A stretch of 44,264 nucleotides of DNA from an uncultured cyanobacterium. Lineage in GTDB: Bacteria; Cyanobacteriota; Cyanobacteriia; PCC-6307; Cyanobiaceae. A program made the translations under genes and the position numbers. The notes beneath the pieces were generated by a model. It was not told the DNA's origin and searched no databases. It was given only the letters and a program-made list of their open reading frames with translations. The stretch spans positions 1-44,264 of the forward strand of contig CAIJRN010000045.1 of NCBI GenBank assembly GCA_903823115.1. The letters are read 5' to 3'. This document shows, piece by piece, positions 1 through 7,047 of the stretch; within the stretch, counting starts at the first letter, position 1; each line of letters begins with the position of its first letter.

Positions 1-68
1 AGGCCCTGGAAGAGTTCCTGAGCGACGACGAGGACGAAACCGAAACCGAAACCGAAGAGGAGGAGTGA
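1..68 (+). CDS. Acidic small protein, C-terminal part (duplicate of the gene at the right end)
   Basis: This is the 3' end of the gene fully present at 44075-44191, cut by the window edge. The first complete codon is GCC at 3-5 and the stop is TGA at 66-68. It encodes the acidic Asp/Glu/Thr tail. It is one physical gene, counted twice because of the terminal overlap. Confidence 0.85.
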   Translation, partial: ALEEFLSDDEDETETETEEEE

Positions 69-80
69 CGGCAACATAGG
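69..80 (+). promoter_or_regulatory. Late intergenic box, copy before the first basic protein gene
   Basis: CGGCAACATAGG directly follows the TGA of the acidic gene and lies 17 bases before the ATG at 98. Near matches to CGGCAAnnTA(A)GG recur before many late genes: 1664, 2324, 5084, 6766, 8054, 9218, 16446, 19441, 22975 and 24247. Function is unknown; candidates are a late promoter element or a translation-initiation element. Confidence 0.45.
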
Positions 81-97
81 CAAACGCCGCACGCACC

Positions 98-1264
98 ATG
101 GCCCGCTCCTATCGCCGCGACAAGAACGGCAGGTTTGCCGGTGGCGGAGGTAGTGGCGGCGGCCGTGGTGGTGGCGGTAGTAAGGGCGGCGGCAGGGCTA
201 AAGGTGGCGGGCCAAGGCTTGGCAGCAAGGCACCGGGCGTCTCGGCACCAAAGGGCACGATCGCCAAAGGGAGCGCGAATGTTCGGGGTTCCATGAGTCG
301 CACGGCAGGTGCCGTGAAGGGTTACGGCAAAGGCACCAAGGTGGCCGGTTCTGGTAGCAAAAAGCGGACGGGGACACGGTTAGGTGTCGGCCCCAACAGC
401 ATCGGCACCTCGGCACCAAAGGGCACGATCGCCAAGAAGGGCTTTGATCGCACGGCAGGTGCCGTAAGGGGTCAAGGCCATGGCACCAAGGTTGCGCCCA
501 AGGCCGGCCCCAAGACCAGCACCGCCAGGGGCAGGGCCAAGGCCAAGGCAGCCCAGGCGCGGCAAGCCATGAAGGCACCGGGCAACCAGGCCAAAGCCGC
601 TCGCAGCCTGTACATCGCGCAGAAGGCAGCTGATCACTACAAGGCAGCAGGTACCGGCACCAAGCGCAGCGCCAACAAGGGGGCAGCAGCGCCCAAGGCA
701 ACACCGAAGGCTGCTCCTAAGGCCACGGCCAGGCCCAAGGCCGCACCGAAGCCGAAGGCCACGCCTGCCAGGACCAATAAGGCACCAGCCAATAAGGCAA
801 AACAAGCTTACAAAACTGCAACTAGCCAGGTTCGTGAGCTGAAAATGGTACGAGGCGGTAAGACTGACAAGGTGGTTAAGAATGCGCAAGCCAAGGTGTC
901 GCGCATGGAAGCGAATCGTGGACGCAAAGGAGGCGCAAAAAAAACAGAAGTAACGCCTAAGGCAGCACCACCAAGGCGGCCGGTTGCTAATGGCATGAAG
1001 AAGCCGCCCCTGCCGCCGCCGTTACCAAAGCAGGCGGCAAAGGGTAGGGCAGGAGCTGCCAACAAGATCGCGCCTTCGCCTCGGCGGTTAAATCCTGCTG
1101 AGCAGGCCTACATGAAGATCAGAGCGCAGAAAAGCAAGTTCCGATCCGACAAAAAGGTGAGGGAAGAAATGCAGCGCCAAGGATTTTTGAAAGGGGCTGA
1201 TCCTCAAGGGCAGTTGATCATGATCGCTAGCAAGGCCCGCAGGAAGAAAGGCGCGAAATATTAA
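98..1264 (+). CDS. Basic Gly/Ala/Lys-rich histone H1-like phage protein
   Basis: 388 residues, extremely basic and of low complexity. The N-terminus carries an RRDKNGRFAGGGG motif shared with the gene at 1692. Residues 49-83 and 104-133 are an imperfect internal duplication; both copies contain SAPKGTIAK and TAGAV, and the DNA of the core is identical over about 25 bases. Around residues 196-235 the Lys/Ala/Pro-rich sequence resembles histone H1 or bacterial H1-like tails. From about residue 229 the codons become AT-richer, and the frame ends at a TAA at 1262. The same frame then stays open to 1663, so the C-terminus looks replaced. It sits between terminase and portal. A virion or DNA-condensing role is inference only. 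Confidence 0.75.
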   Translation: MARSYRRDKNGRFAGGGGSGGGRGGGGSKGGGRAKGGGPRLGSKAPGVSAPKGTIAKGSANVRGSMSRTAGAVKGYGKGTKVAGSGSKKRTGTRLGVGPNSIGTSAPKGTIAKKGFDRTAGAVRGQGHGTKVAPKAGPKTSTARGRAKAKAAQARQAMKAPGNQAKAARSLYIAQKAADHYKAAGTGTKRSANKGAAAPKATPKAAPKATARPKAAPKPKATPARTNKAPANKAKQAYKTATSQVRELKMVRGGKTDKVVKNAQAKVSRMEANRGRKGGAKKTEVTPKAAPPRRPVANGMKKPPLPPPLPKQAAKGRAGAANKIAPSPRRLNPAEQAYMKIRAQKSKFRSDKKVREEMQRQGFLKGADPQGQLIMIASKARRKKGAKY

Positions 1265-1663
1265 CCGCCGGCACCAAAGCCCAAGCTCCGTGATCGGCTG
1301 AGCAGCACCAAGGGCACGGCCAACGGCATGAGGGCCAGGCTGGACCGTGGCGCAGCCCGTGACATTGCCAACCGGCTCAAGCCAGGCATTGACGGACAGC
1401 TGGCAGGGATCGCGCTCCAGCACCAGGGCCGGCGGCTGAATGCCGGGGGGCAGAACGTGATCAGGCGCAGGGCAGCACGGGCCACAGCAGCGGCAGCACG
1501 GGGCAGTAAGCCTGCTGCCAAGGCCCGCGAGATCTACGGCGCCCAGCTGGCCAGTACAGGCGGCAAAGGCCGCAAGGTGGGCCGCAACAGCATCCAGCCG
1601 GGGCCAAGCAACACCAAGGGCAAACCCCGCAAGGCACGCAAACCACGCAAGCCGAAGGGGTGA
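1265..1663 (+). pseudogene. Probable original C-terminus of the basic protein, beyond an in-frame TAA
   Basis: This stretch is in frame with the gene at 98-1264, with no frameshift and no other stop until TGA at 1661-1663. It is GC-rich and encodes Ala/Arg/Lys/Pro-rich sequence like the front of that gene. An ATG at 1328 could give an independent 111-residue product ending in a KPRKARKPRKPKG tail. The terminal TGA is followed at once by a CGG-AA-TAGG box, exactly as after the acidic gene, so 1663 looks like the ancestral gene end. I cannot tell a remnant from a separate small gene or from readthrough of the TAA. Confidence 0.5.
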
Positions 1664-1691
1664 CGGAAAACTAGGGAAAGGCACCGCACTG

Positions 1692-2321
1692 ATGGCACGC
1701 ACCTATAAGCGAGATGCACGGGGCCGGTTCGCTGGCAGTGGCGGCAGCAGCCGGGGCACTAGCGGGCCAGGCTCCAAGCCTCGCGGCAGTGTGACGGCAA
1801 AGGGTCGTGGCACTGCTGCAGCACGCAACCGCCTGGCCAAGAGTCAGCAGAAGCTGGCAGCTAATGCCACGCCGGCTCAGCGGGGAGCGGTGACACGGGC
1901 AAAGAACAAGCTGCAGACAGCAAAGGCAAATAACACCAGCAAGCTCAACATCAAACCCAGCACGAAGGGCGGGGTGATGAAGGGCAGGGTGGCGCGGAAC
2001 CCGCAGGCGGGGGCGAAGCTGGCGGGGGCGGGGAGAGTGAAGGTGAATCGCGAGCCAAAAACGAAAGCGCAGATCCTTTCTCAGACTCGGAGAATCGTTG
2101 AAAAGGCATCCGCAAGAAAAGAAAAATCTCTACTTTCCCATGTCAGGGTAAAGAATGATAGGCGTATTGCAAAAGCTACCGCTGTTCGGCAGGCAATTAT
2201 TAACCCACCGAAGCCAAAGCCTAAGAAGAGAGACGCAAATAGACTGACACCAACGCAGATTGTAAATCGAAGGATGCTGGCATCACAGGACGCATGGAAC
2301 AGAGGCATGCGCGGCCACTAA
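1692..2321 (+). CDS. Second basic GRFAG-motif protein
   Basis: 209 residues, paralogous at the N-terminus to the gene at 98 (YKRDARGRFAGSGG against YRRDKNGRFAGGGG). The first 115 or so residues are Gly/Ser/Ala/Lys-rich with GC-rich codons. From about base 2044 the codons become AT-rich and the sequence changes to a more ordinary charged helical type. This is the same two-part build as the first basic gene. The start is preceded by the late box at 1664-1676. Function unknown; position between terminase and portal suggests a head-associated role. Confidence 0.75.
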   Translation: MARTYKRDARGRFAGSGGSSRGTSGPGSKPRGSVTAKGRGTAAARNRLAKSQQKLAANATPAQRGAVTRAKNKLQTAKANNTSKLNIKPSTKGGVMKGRVARNPQAGAKLAGAGRVKVNREPKTKAQILSQTRRIVEKASARKEKSLLSHVRVKNDRRIAKATAVRQAIINPPKPKPKKRDANRLTPTQIVNRRMLASQDAWNRGMRGH

Positions 2322-2355
2322 CCCGGCAACCTATCGCGCCCCTACCATCGTCACC

Positions 2356-2448
2356 ATGACCGTTCCCATGAACCGCCGGTCTGGCATCATCCGCCGCTTC
2401 ATTATCCCCATGGTTGGCACCATCAAAAAGCCGCAACCTAAGGCATGA
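2356..2448 (+). CDS. 30-residue basic protein upstream of portal
   Basis: A short open frame starting MTVPMNRRSG and ending KKPQPKA. Its TGA (2446-2448) overlaps the ATG of the portal gene in an ATGA arrangement, the usual coupling in this genome. A late box (CGGCAACCTATC, 2324) lies upstream. The product has three Arg, a hydrophobic core (IIRRFIIPMVG) and a basic tail. No family recognised. The overlap and position support a real gene or a leader that couples portal translation. Confidence 0.5.
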   Translation: MTVPMNRRSGIIRRFIIPMVGTIKKPQPKA

Positions 2449-3935
2449 ACAGTTATATCACTGCGCCCGCCACCCTCAGCCAGCAGCTCAGCTCCACCAA
2501 CCTTCGCGTTTACCAGCCGGGTTTTGCCTGGCAGCGGCAACAACCGCGCTGGACGCTGATCGAGGCGTTGCTCGGCGGCACCCTGCAACTGCAGGCCGGC
2601 GGCAAGCAGTGGCTGCCGCAGGAGCCGCGAGAGGCTGATGAGTCCTACAAGGTGCGGCTGGCCAATAGCGTCTGCGCCCCCTACTACGTCCGGCTGGAGG
2701 CGTTGCTGGCCGGCATGCTGACCCGCAAGCCGGTGCGGCTGGAGAACGTGCCCGATGCGATCACCGAGCACCTGTTTGATGTGGACCTGCAGGGGAATGA
2801 TCTCAATGTGTGGTCGTTCCAGTTCGCCAAGACGATGATTCGCTACGGTCATGCTGGTGTGTTGGTGGACTACGGCCGAGAGGATGGCGTCACCACCGAC
2901 CGGCCGTACTGGGTCACCTACAGCCCCCGCGACATCCTGGGCTTCCGCACCTCCATGGTGGACGGCACCCAGAAGCTCACCCAGCTGCGGCTTTATGAGC
3001 GGCTGACCCTGCCGATCCCCAATAGCGAGTACGGCGAGGAAGTGGTTGAACAGGTCCGCGTGCTGGAGCCCGGGGCGTTCAAGCTCTTCCAGAAGCGACC
3101 CAGCAAGACCTCAGGCTTTGAGCTGGTGGATGTGGGCACCACCACGATGAAGGACATCCCGTTCGCTATCGCCTACAGCAACCGCACCGGCCTGCTGGAG
3201 TCGCAGCCGCCGCTGGAAGAAGTCGCGCACCTGAACCTGCAGGCCTACCGGCGCAGCAGCGACCTGGCCAACCAGCTGCACATCGCCGCCGTGCCACGGC
3301 ACTACCTGTTCGGCGTGCCGGCTGAAGTGGATGAGCTTGAGGCTGGCCCTGAGTCGGCGCTGGCCCTGCCCGTCGATGCCCGGGCTGAGTGGAGCGAGCC
3401 GACCGGCACCAGCTATGAGTTCCAGTTCAGGCATCTGGCCGAGATTGAGCGCCAGATCAGCCAACTGGGCCTCGCGGCAGTGCTGGGTCAGCAGACGTTC
3501 CAGGAAAGCGGCGTGGCCAAGGCCATCGACCGGTCACAAGGTGACAGCGCCCTGATGTCCGTGGCCCTGCAGCTGCAAGACCTGATCGACACCTGCCTCG
3601 ACTTCCATCGGCAATACCTGGGCCTGCCCTCCGGTGGCAATGCGATCGTCAACCGTGACTTCGTGTCGCAGCGGCTCGATCCGCAGGAAGTGGCCCAGCT
3701 GATCGCGCTGGAAGGCGCCGGCAAGATCACCCAGGAACTCCTGCTGCAGCGCCTGGCTGACGGTGAATGGCTCGGTGAGCTGGATGTTCAGGCTGAGCTG
3801 GATGCGACGGCTGCATTGCAGCAGGCCCGGATCGACGCGCAGGCCGCACAGCTCCAAGGCGCCATGGCAGCCATGCCAGGCAGCAAAAAGCCCCCGGCAC
3901 CTGGCCAGGGGCAAGCAGTGCCGCCGGCAGCCTGA
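2445..3935 (+). CDS. Portal protein (DUF4055-type)
   Basis: 496 residues. Length, position between terminase and scaffold/capsid, and an overall pattern like DUF4055 phage portals support the call: an N-terminal LANSVCAPYYVRLEALLAG segment, a central LNLQAYRRSSDLANQLH helix, and a C-terminal Ala/Gln-rich coiled region with a Pro-rich end. The portal forms the dodecameric ring at one capsid vertex through which terminase pumps DNA and to which the tail attaches. The gene starts inside the preceding small gene (ATGA). Its stop abuts the stop of the oppositely oriented cyAbrB gene with no gap (TGATCA). Confidence 0.88.
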   Translation: MNSYITAPATLSQQLSSTNLRVYQPGFAWQRQQPRWTLIEALLGGTLQLQAGGKQWLPQEPREADESYKVRLANSVCAPYYVRLEALLAGMLTRKPVRLENVPDAITEHLFDVDLQGNDLNVWSFQFAKTMIRYGHAGVLVDYGREDGVTTDRPYWVTYSPRDILGFRTSMVDGTQKLTQLRLYERLTLPIPNSEYGEEVVEQVRVLEPGAFKLFQKRPSKTSGFELVDVGTTTMKDIPFAIAYSNRTGLLESQPPLEEVAHLNLQAYRRSSDLANQLHIAAVPRHYLFGVPAEVDELEAGPESALALPVDARAEWSEPTGTSYEFQFRHLAEIERQISQLGLAAVLGQQTFQESGVAKAIDRSQGDSALMSVALQLQDLIDTCLDFHRQYLGLPSGGNAIVNRDFVSQRLDPQEVAQLIALEGAGKITQELLLQRLADGEWLGELDVQAELDATAALQQARIDAQAAQLQGAMAAMPGSKKPPAPGQGQAVPPAA

Positions 3936-4274
3936 TCAGGGCAGCTTGGTCTTTGCCAGTTGCAGGGCAGCGCCTGCCACGTCATGGGCAATATCCACCC
4001 GATCGCCAGGGTTCAGGCCCAGCAGCAGGGCATAGCCGGCGCTGAGGATGACACTGCCATTCTTCTGACATTTCACGTTGAAGCTCAGCGGCTTGCCGGC
4101 AGTGCGGGCAGGCTTGGTGAATGACAAGCCGTGAGCGAGGAGCAGGGCCTGCTTGAACAGGTTGATCTTTGCCTTGCCATCGCCCGTGCAATAACCGCAA
4201 GCCAGCGCGGCAACGGTTTCGGGCACATGGCCCAGTGTAGCGATCTTGGCCAGCAGTTCGGATCCTGTGAGCAT
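3936..4274 (-). CDS. Cyanobacterial-type AbrB transcriptional regulator (cyAbrB-like)
   Basis: 112 residues from the ATG at 4274. The pattern follows cyanobacterial AbrB-like regulators: N-terminal LTGSELLAKI, an ACGYCT segment near residues 25-30, a helix NLFKQALLLA, then a C-terminal AbrB-like fold with NVKCQKNGSVILSAGY and LGLNPGDRVDI (about residues 66-96). In cyanobacteria this family acts as global DNA-binding regulators of carbon, nitrogen and redox genes. The gene is on the minus strand inside the structural operon, with its own promoter-like sequence, as expected for a cargo gene expressed from a prophage. Its stop abuts the portal stop. A start at 4328 would add 18 residues but would pass through the promoter-like region, so 4274 is preferred. 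Confidence 0.8.
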   Translation of the reverse strand: MLTGSELLAKIATLGHVPETVAALACGYCTGDGKAKINLFKQALLLAHGLSFTKPARTAGKPLSFNVKCQKNGSVILSAGYALLLGLNPGDRVDIAHDVAGAALQLAKTKLP

Positions 4275-4298
4275 GGTGGAAATGATGGAAGCGAAAGC

Positions 4299-4328
4299 AC
4301 CATAGATGCAATGGTTGCCAAATCGCAA
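4299..4328 (-). promoter_or_regulatory. Candidate promoter of the cyAbrB-like gene
   Basis: Read on the minus strand, TTGCGA (4323-4328) and TATGGT (4299-4304) are separated by 18 bases, 24 bases upstream of the ATG at 4274. The pair matches the TTGC...TATG pattern seen at other early promoters of this genome. It overlaps two of three GCAATG repeats. Confidence 0.5.
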
Positions 4329-4351
4329 TGGCAGGCCCTAGGGTGGCAATG
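4308..4351. promoter_or_regulatory. Three GCAATG repeats over the cyAbrB promoter
   Basis: GCAATG occurs at 4308-4313, 4325-4330 and 4346-4351 on the plus strand (CATTGC on the minus strand). The same six bases form the arms of the inverted repeat at 34778-34805 in front of the putative regulator gene. This is a candidate operator for a shared DNA-binding protein. Confidence 0.4.
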
Positions 4352-4432
4352 CAGCTGGGTACAAGCAAACCCTGCGGTCTGTTTGGTGCTATGTCATGGG
4401 CGCCCAGCTGCAACCCTTTCCACCACCGGCAC

Positions 4433-5092
4433 ATGAGCGACGAAACCACCGCAGCAACACCACCGGCCGATAACTCAGAGCTGGAAGCGCTACGGCAATC
4501 AGTCGTCAAGCTGGAAGCGAAGAACAAAGAGCTGAAAGCCGAGAAGGACAAAGCGCGGGAAGCTGCCGCTGAAACCGAGGCACTGCGCACCTTCAAGCAG
4601 GAGCACGAGCAACAGCAACTCGAAGCGCAGGGTGATTACACCGCTGCGCGGCAGCGACTACAAGAGCAGTTCGACACGGCAGTCAAAGCCCGCGATGAGA
4701 TCATCACCACCCTGGAAGCCCGCGTGCGGGAGCTGGAGGTGATGACCCCCGCCTTCTCGGCCCTGGCCGACATCGTGCACGACCCCCAGCTGGTGATCAC
4801 CAGCAAGCTCGGCGCCCAGCAGATCGAGCGCGAAACGGACGGCTCCGTCGTCGTGGTAGACGGCCTGCAGCGCACCCCCGTGGCCGACTGGGCCCGGAAC
4901 CTGCCGGCCTGGATGCTCAAGGCACCAAAGCCGCAAGGCAGCGGCGCACCGGTCGGCAATCGCGGGTCCAGCGAAATCCCGCCCGGTACACGCAACCCCT
5001 TCAGCAAGGATCACTTCAACCTGACCGAACAGGGCCGGCTATCCAAGACCAATCCCGCCCTTTACGAACAGCTCAAAGCTGCGGCAAGATAA
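4433..5092 (+). CDS. Capsid scaffolding protein
   Basis: 219 residues from the ATG at 4433 (MSDETTAATPP). Earlier in-frame ATGs run through the cyAbrB promoter region and are unlikely starts. A long charged coiled coil (about residues 15-105, rich in Glu, Lys, Gln, Ala) is followed by a more globular part and a C-terminal GTRNPFSKDHFNLTEQGRL segment typical of phage scaffolds that contact the capsid. It lies between portal and capsid. It should template procapsid assembly and leave before packaging. The reading frame ends with GGCAAGATAAG, a late-box copy. Confidence 0.8.
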   Translation: MSDETTAATPPADNSELEALRQSVVKLEAKNKELKAEKDKAREAAAETEALRTFKQEHEQQQLEAQGDYTAARQRLQEQFDTAVKARDEIITTLEARVRELEVMTPAFSALADIVHDPQLVITSKLGAQQIERETDGSVVVVDGLQRTPVADWARNLPAWMLKAPKPQGSGAPVGNRGSSEIPPGTRNPFSKDHFNLTEQGRLSKTNPALYEQLKAAAR

Positions 5093-5156
5093 GCAAAGGG
5101 AAGGCAGCGCCGCACCCTGAGGCCAGCGGCCAACTGCAAACCATTCCCAGAGAGCA

Positions 5157-6233
5157 ATGAGTTTTCTCTACAGGGCGGATACCAAGATTTACGATCCGTT
5201 CTCGAACTACATCGACGAGCAGAGCACACTCCGCTCTAAGTTCCTGGCAGTCGGCCTGGTTTCCAATAACCCGATCATCGCCCAGAACGTCGAGAAGGGC
5301 GATAAGTTCAAGATCCCCAACTGGAGCCCCAACCTTTCCGGCTCCATTCAGGTGCCTGCGGAAGGTGTGCCGCTGAGCGTCAACAAGCTCGGCAGTGCTG
5401 AACAGGTCGGCGTCATCTTCCACCGTGCCAACGTCTGGGGCAGCTCTGAGCTGGCCAAGCTGGCAGTCGGTGCGACCAATGACCCGATGGCTGCGATCGG
5501 CCGCCGTGTCACCGACTACGTGCTGAATGCTCAGCAGGCTGACCTGTTGGCCACCCTCTCGGGTGTGTTCGGTGCGCTCGGCTCCAGCAACTCTGGCGCC
5601 GCGTTTGAGACCATGTGCGTGGATGCGACCGGCTCGGGTGAAACCGATCTGTCGCCGCGTCACATCGTCTTGGCCGATGCCATCCTCGGCGAAGATCAGG
5701 ACCAGTTCGGCAGCATGGTGATCCATCCCGATATCTACGCTTACCTGCGTGTCCGGGAAATGATCAATTATGTCAATGCCAAGGAACTGCCTGGTATCAC
5801 GGCCAGCACCATTGCAGCCGGCAGCATCACCGACAGCAATGCCGTAGATGGTGACTTCAGTAATGCCTTTGGCACCAATGGCCAGGTGCCGATGTTCGGC
5901 AGCAAGGCCGTGATCGTCTCTGATGATGCACCCCGCACCGGCAGCGCCGGCAGCTACAAATACGGGGTCTACATCTTCAAGCAGGGTGCGATCGGCCAGG
6001 CCTACCAGGCTCCGGTGCGTTCCGAAGGCGATCGGGACATTCTCACCTCCGGTGGCGAGGACATCCTGAAGGTTCAGTGGGACATGTGTTACCACCCGCT
6101 CGGCGCCAGCTGGGGCGGCAGCACCAACCCAACCGCCACCGACCTGGCAACGGCTGGGAACTGGTCGAAGGTCTTCGATAAGAAGAATCTCGGCGTGGCC
6201 CGCATCACCTGCACCTGCCCCCTTTATATCTGA
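5157..6233 (+). CDS. Major capsid protein (probably HK97 fold)
   Basis: 358 residues, directly after the scaffold and of typical size. Features consistent with a capsid protein are the extended N-terminal arm, the acidic and Gly-rich middle, VIHPDIYAYLRVREMI (a spine-helix-like segment), and a C-terminal beta-rich part with RDILTSGGEDIL and HPLGASWGG. The ATG at 5157 has a GAGAG purine stretch just upstream. No separate head protease gene was found, so maturation probably does not rely on a recognisable phage protease. Fold assignment is inferred from position and general pattern. Confidence 0.85.
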   Translation: MSFLYRADTKIYDPFSNYIDEQSTLRSKFLAVGLVSNNPIIAQNVEKGDKFKIPNWSPNLSGSIQVPAEGVPLSVNKLGSAEQVGVIFHRANVWGSSELAKLAVGATNDPMAAIGRRVTDYVLNAQQADLLATLSGVFGALGSSNSGAAFETMCVDATGSGETDLSPRHIVLADAILGEDQDQFGSMVIHPDIYAYLRVREMINYVNAKELPGITASTIAAGSITDSNAVDGDFSNAFGTNGQVPMFGSKAVIVSDDAPRTGSAGSYKYGVYIFKQGAIGQAYQAPVRSEGDRDILTSGGEDILKVQWDMCYHPLGASWGGSTNPTATDLATAGNWSKVFDKKNLGVARITCTCPLYI

Positions 6234-6242
6234 GGCTGAATC

Positions 6243-6644
6243 ATGAGTAACTTTCACCTTGATGCACCCAATCTCGGGCGCATGAGCAGCACCAGGACGG
6301 TGGTTGCTGCTTCCAACGCTGACACTGTGCTCACGGCAGCCCAGTCGATCGAAAGCGTCATCACCATGACGCCGGCCTCGACTGATAAGGCCATCACCAC
6401 GGCGACCGCATCGGCCATCCTCACTGCTCTTGGTGATGGTGGGCGGCTCGGCAGCTCCTTTGAGATCACCATCGTCAATGTGGCCTCGGCCACTCGGGCG
6501 ATCACGTTCACGGCAGGCTCTGGCATCACCCTCGGCGGTGCCACGGCTATGGCCACAGTGGCAGCAGCCACCAGCTGCACCTTCGTGGGCGTTGTGACTG
6601 CAACCGGCACGCCGGCCATCACCTTCTACCGGAAGGGCGGCTGA
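6243..6644 (+). CDS. Probable head decoration or small head protein
   Basis: 133 residues, very rich in Ala, Thr, Ser, Val and Ile, with alternating hydrophobic beta-like segments (SSFEITIVNVASATRAITF) and a closing TFYRKGG. It follows the capsid gene by 9 bases, the usual place for decoration or stabilising proteins. No specific family recognised. It overlaps the next start in a TGATG. Confidence 0.55.
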   Translation: MSNFHLDAPNLGRMSSTRTVVAASNADTVLTAAQSIESVITMTPASTDKAITTATASAILTALGDGGRLGSSFEITIVNVASATRAITFTAGSGITLGGATAMATVAAATSCTFVGVVTATGTPAITFYRKGG

Positions 6645-6826
6645 TGGGGATGTTCGCCCATCGCTGGCGGACACTGCGGGAGGCTCTGGCTACGGCCGGG
6701 GCCTCTCCTGGTGAAGAGCCAACCCCACCACCGCAACGATCACAGGAGCCGGCAGTGCGTCGGATCGGCAAGTTAAGAAAGCTTCCCATTCAGCAGAGTG
6801 ACCTACAAAGTGAACTACGCACCTGA
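6644..6826 (+). CDS. Small basic protein, function unknown
   Basis: 60 residues, starting in a TGATG overlap with the preceding gene. It is Arg/Pro/Gln-rich with no hydrophobic segment. The last 29 bases overlap the next gene, which starts at a GTG. A CGGCAAGTTAAG box lies inside this frame at 6766. The overlap is larger than usual here, so the true C-terminus or the reality of this gene is less certain. Confidence 0.4.
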   Translation: MGMFAHRWRTLREALATAGASPGEEPTPPPQRSQEPAVRRIGKLRKLPIQQSDLQSELRT

Positions 6827-7043
6827 GTTTTCCAACTTTCGCTATATCGCCAACACCACTGCCGTGACTGGCCGCTTCGTTGCCCTGCGGGCCCTGGAGG
6901 CCACGGTGCTCGATACCGCGACAGTGTGCCCCAGTTGCCCCGATAGCCTGGCCTCAATGCCGATCCCGGCCGGTGCCCTCGTGACTGGGTATTTCACCAC
7001 GGTGAAGCTGACGAGCGGCAAGGTCATGGCCTACAGCAGCTGA
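6798..7043 (+). CDS. Small head-region protein, function unknown
   Basis: 81 residues from a GTG at 6798; no ATG is available in frame before the conserved-looking part. Sequence is beta-rich with a CPSCPD motif near the middle and ends TSGKVMAYSS. It sits between the decoration candidate and the MuF-like gene, so a head-completion or decoration role is possible. No family recognised. Confidence 0.6.
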   Translation: MTYKVNYAPEFSNFRYIANTTAVTGRFVALRALEATVLDTATVCPSCPDSLASMPIPAGALVTGYFTTVKLTSGKVMAYSS

Positions 7044-7047
7044 ACCG

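Larger units (their letters stand above)
1..141. repeat. Left copy of the 141-bp terminal overlap
   Basis: Bases 1-141 are identical to 44124-44264. The overlap cuts through the end of the acidic small gene, the following gap and the start of the first basic protein gene. This means the window is a circular molecule opened at an arbitrary point. The length equals a common largest assembly word size (k = 141), so an assembly overlap is more likely than a phage direct terminal repeat. Confidence 0.97.

Noticed and set aside
1..141. Biological direct terminal repeats
   Set aside because: The overlap lies inside coding sequence and has a length matching an assembly word size, so a circular-assembly overlap is simpler.
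4328..4432. Longer N-terminus of the scaffold protein
   Set aside because: The added 35 residues run across the cyAbrB promoter and have atypical Cys/His/Trp content; the ATG at 4433 starts a normal scaffold N-terminus.
5073..6674. A 533-codon open frame on the minus strand
   Set aside because: It lies wholly opposite the capsid and decoration genes and has shadow-like Gly/Arg/His-rich composition; the plus-strand frames are clearly the coding ones.
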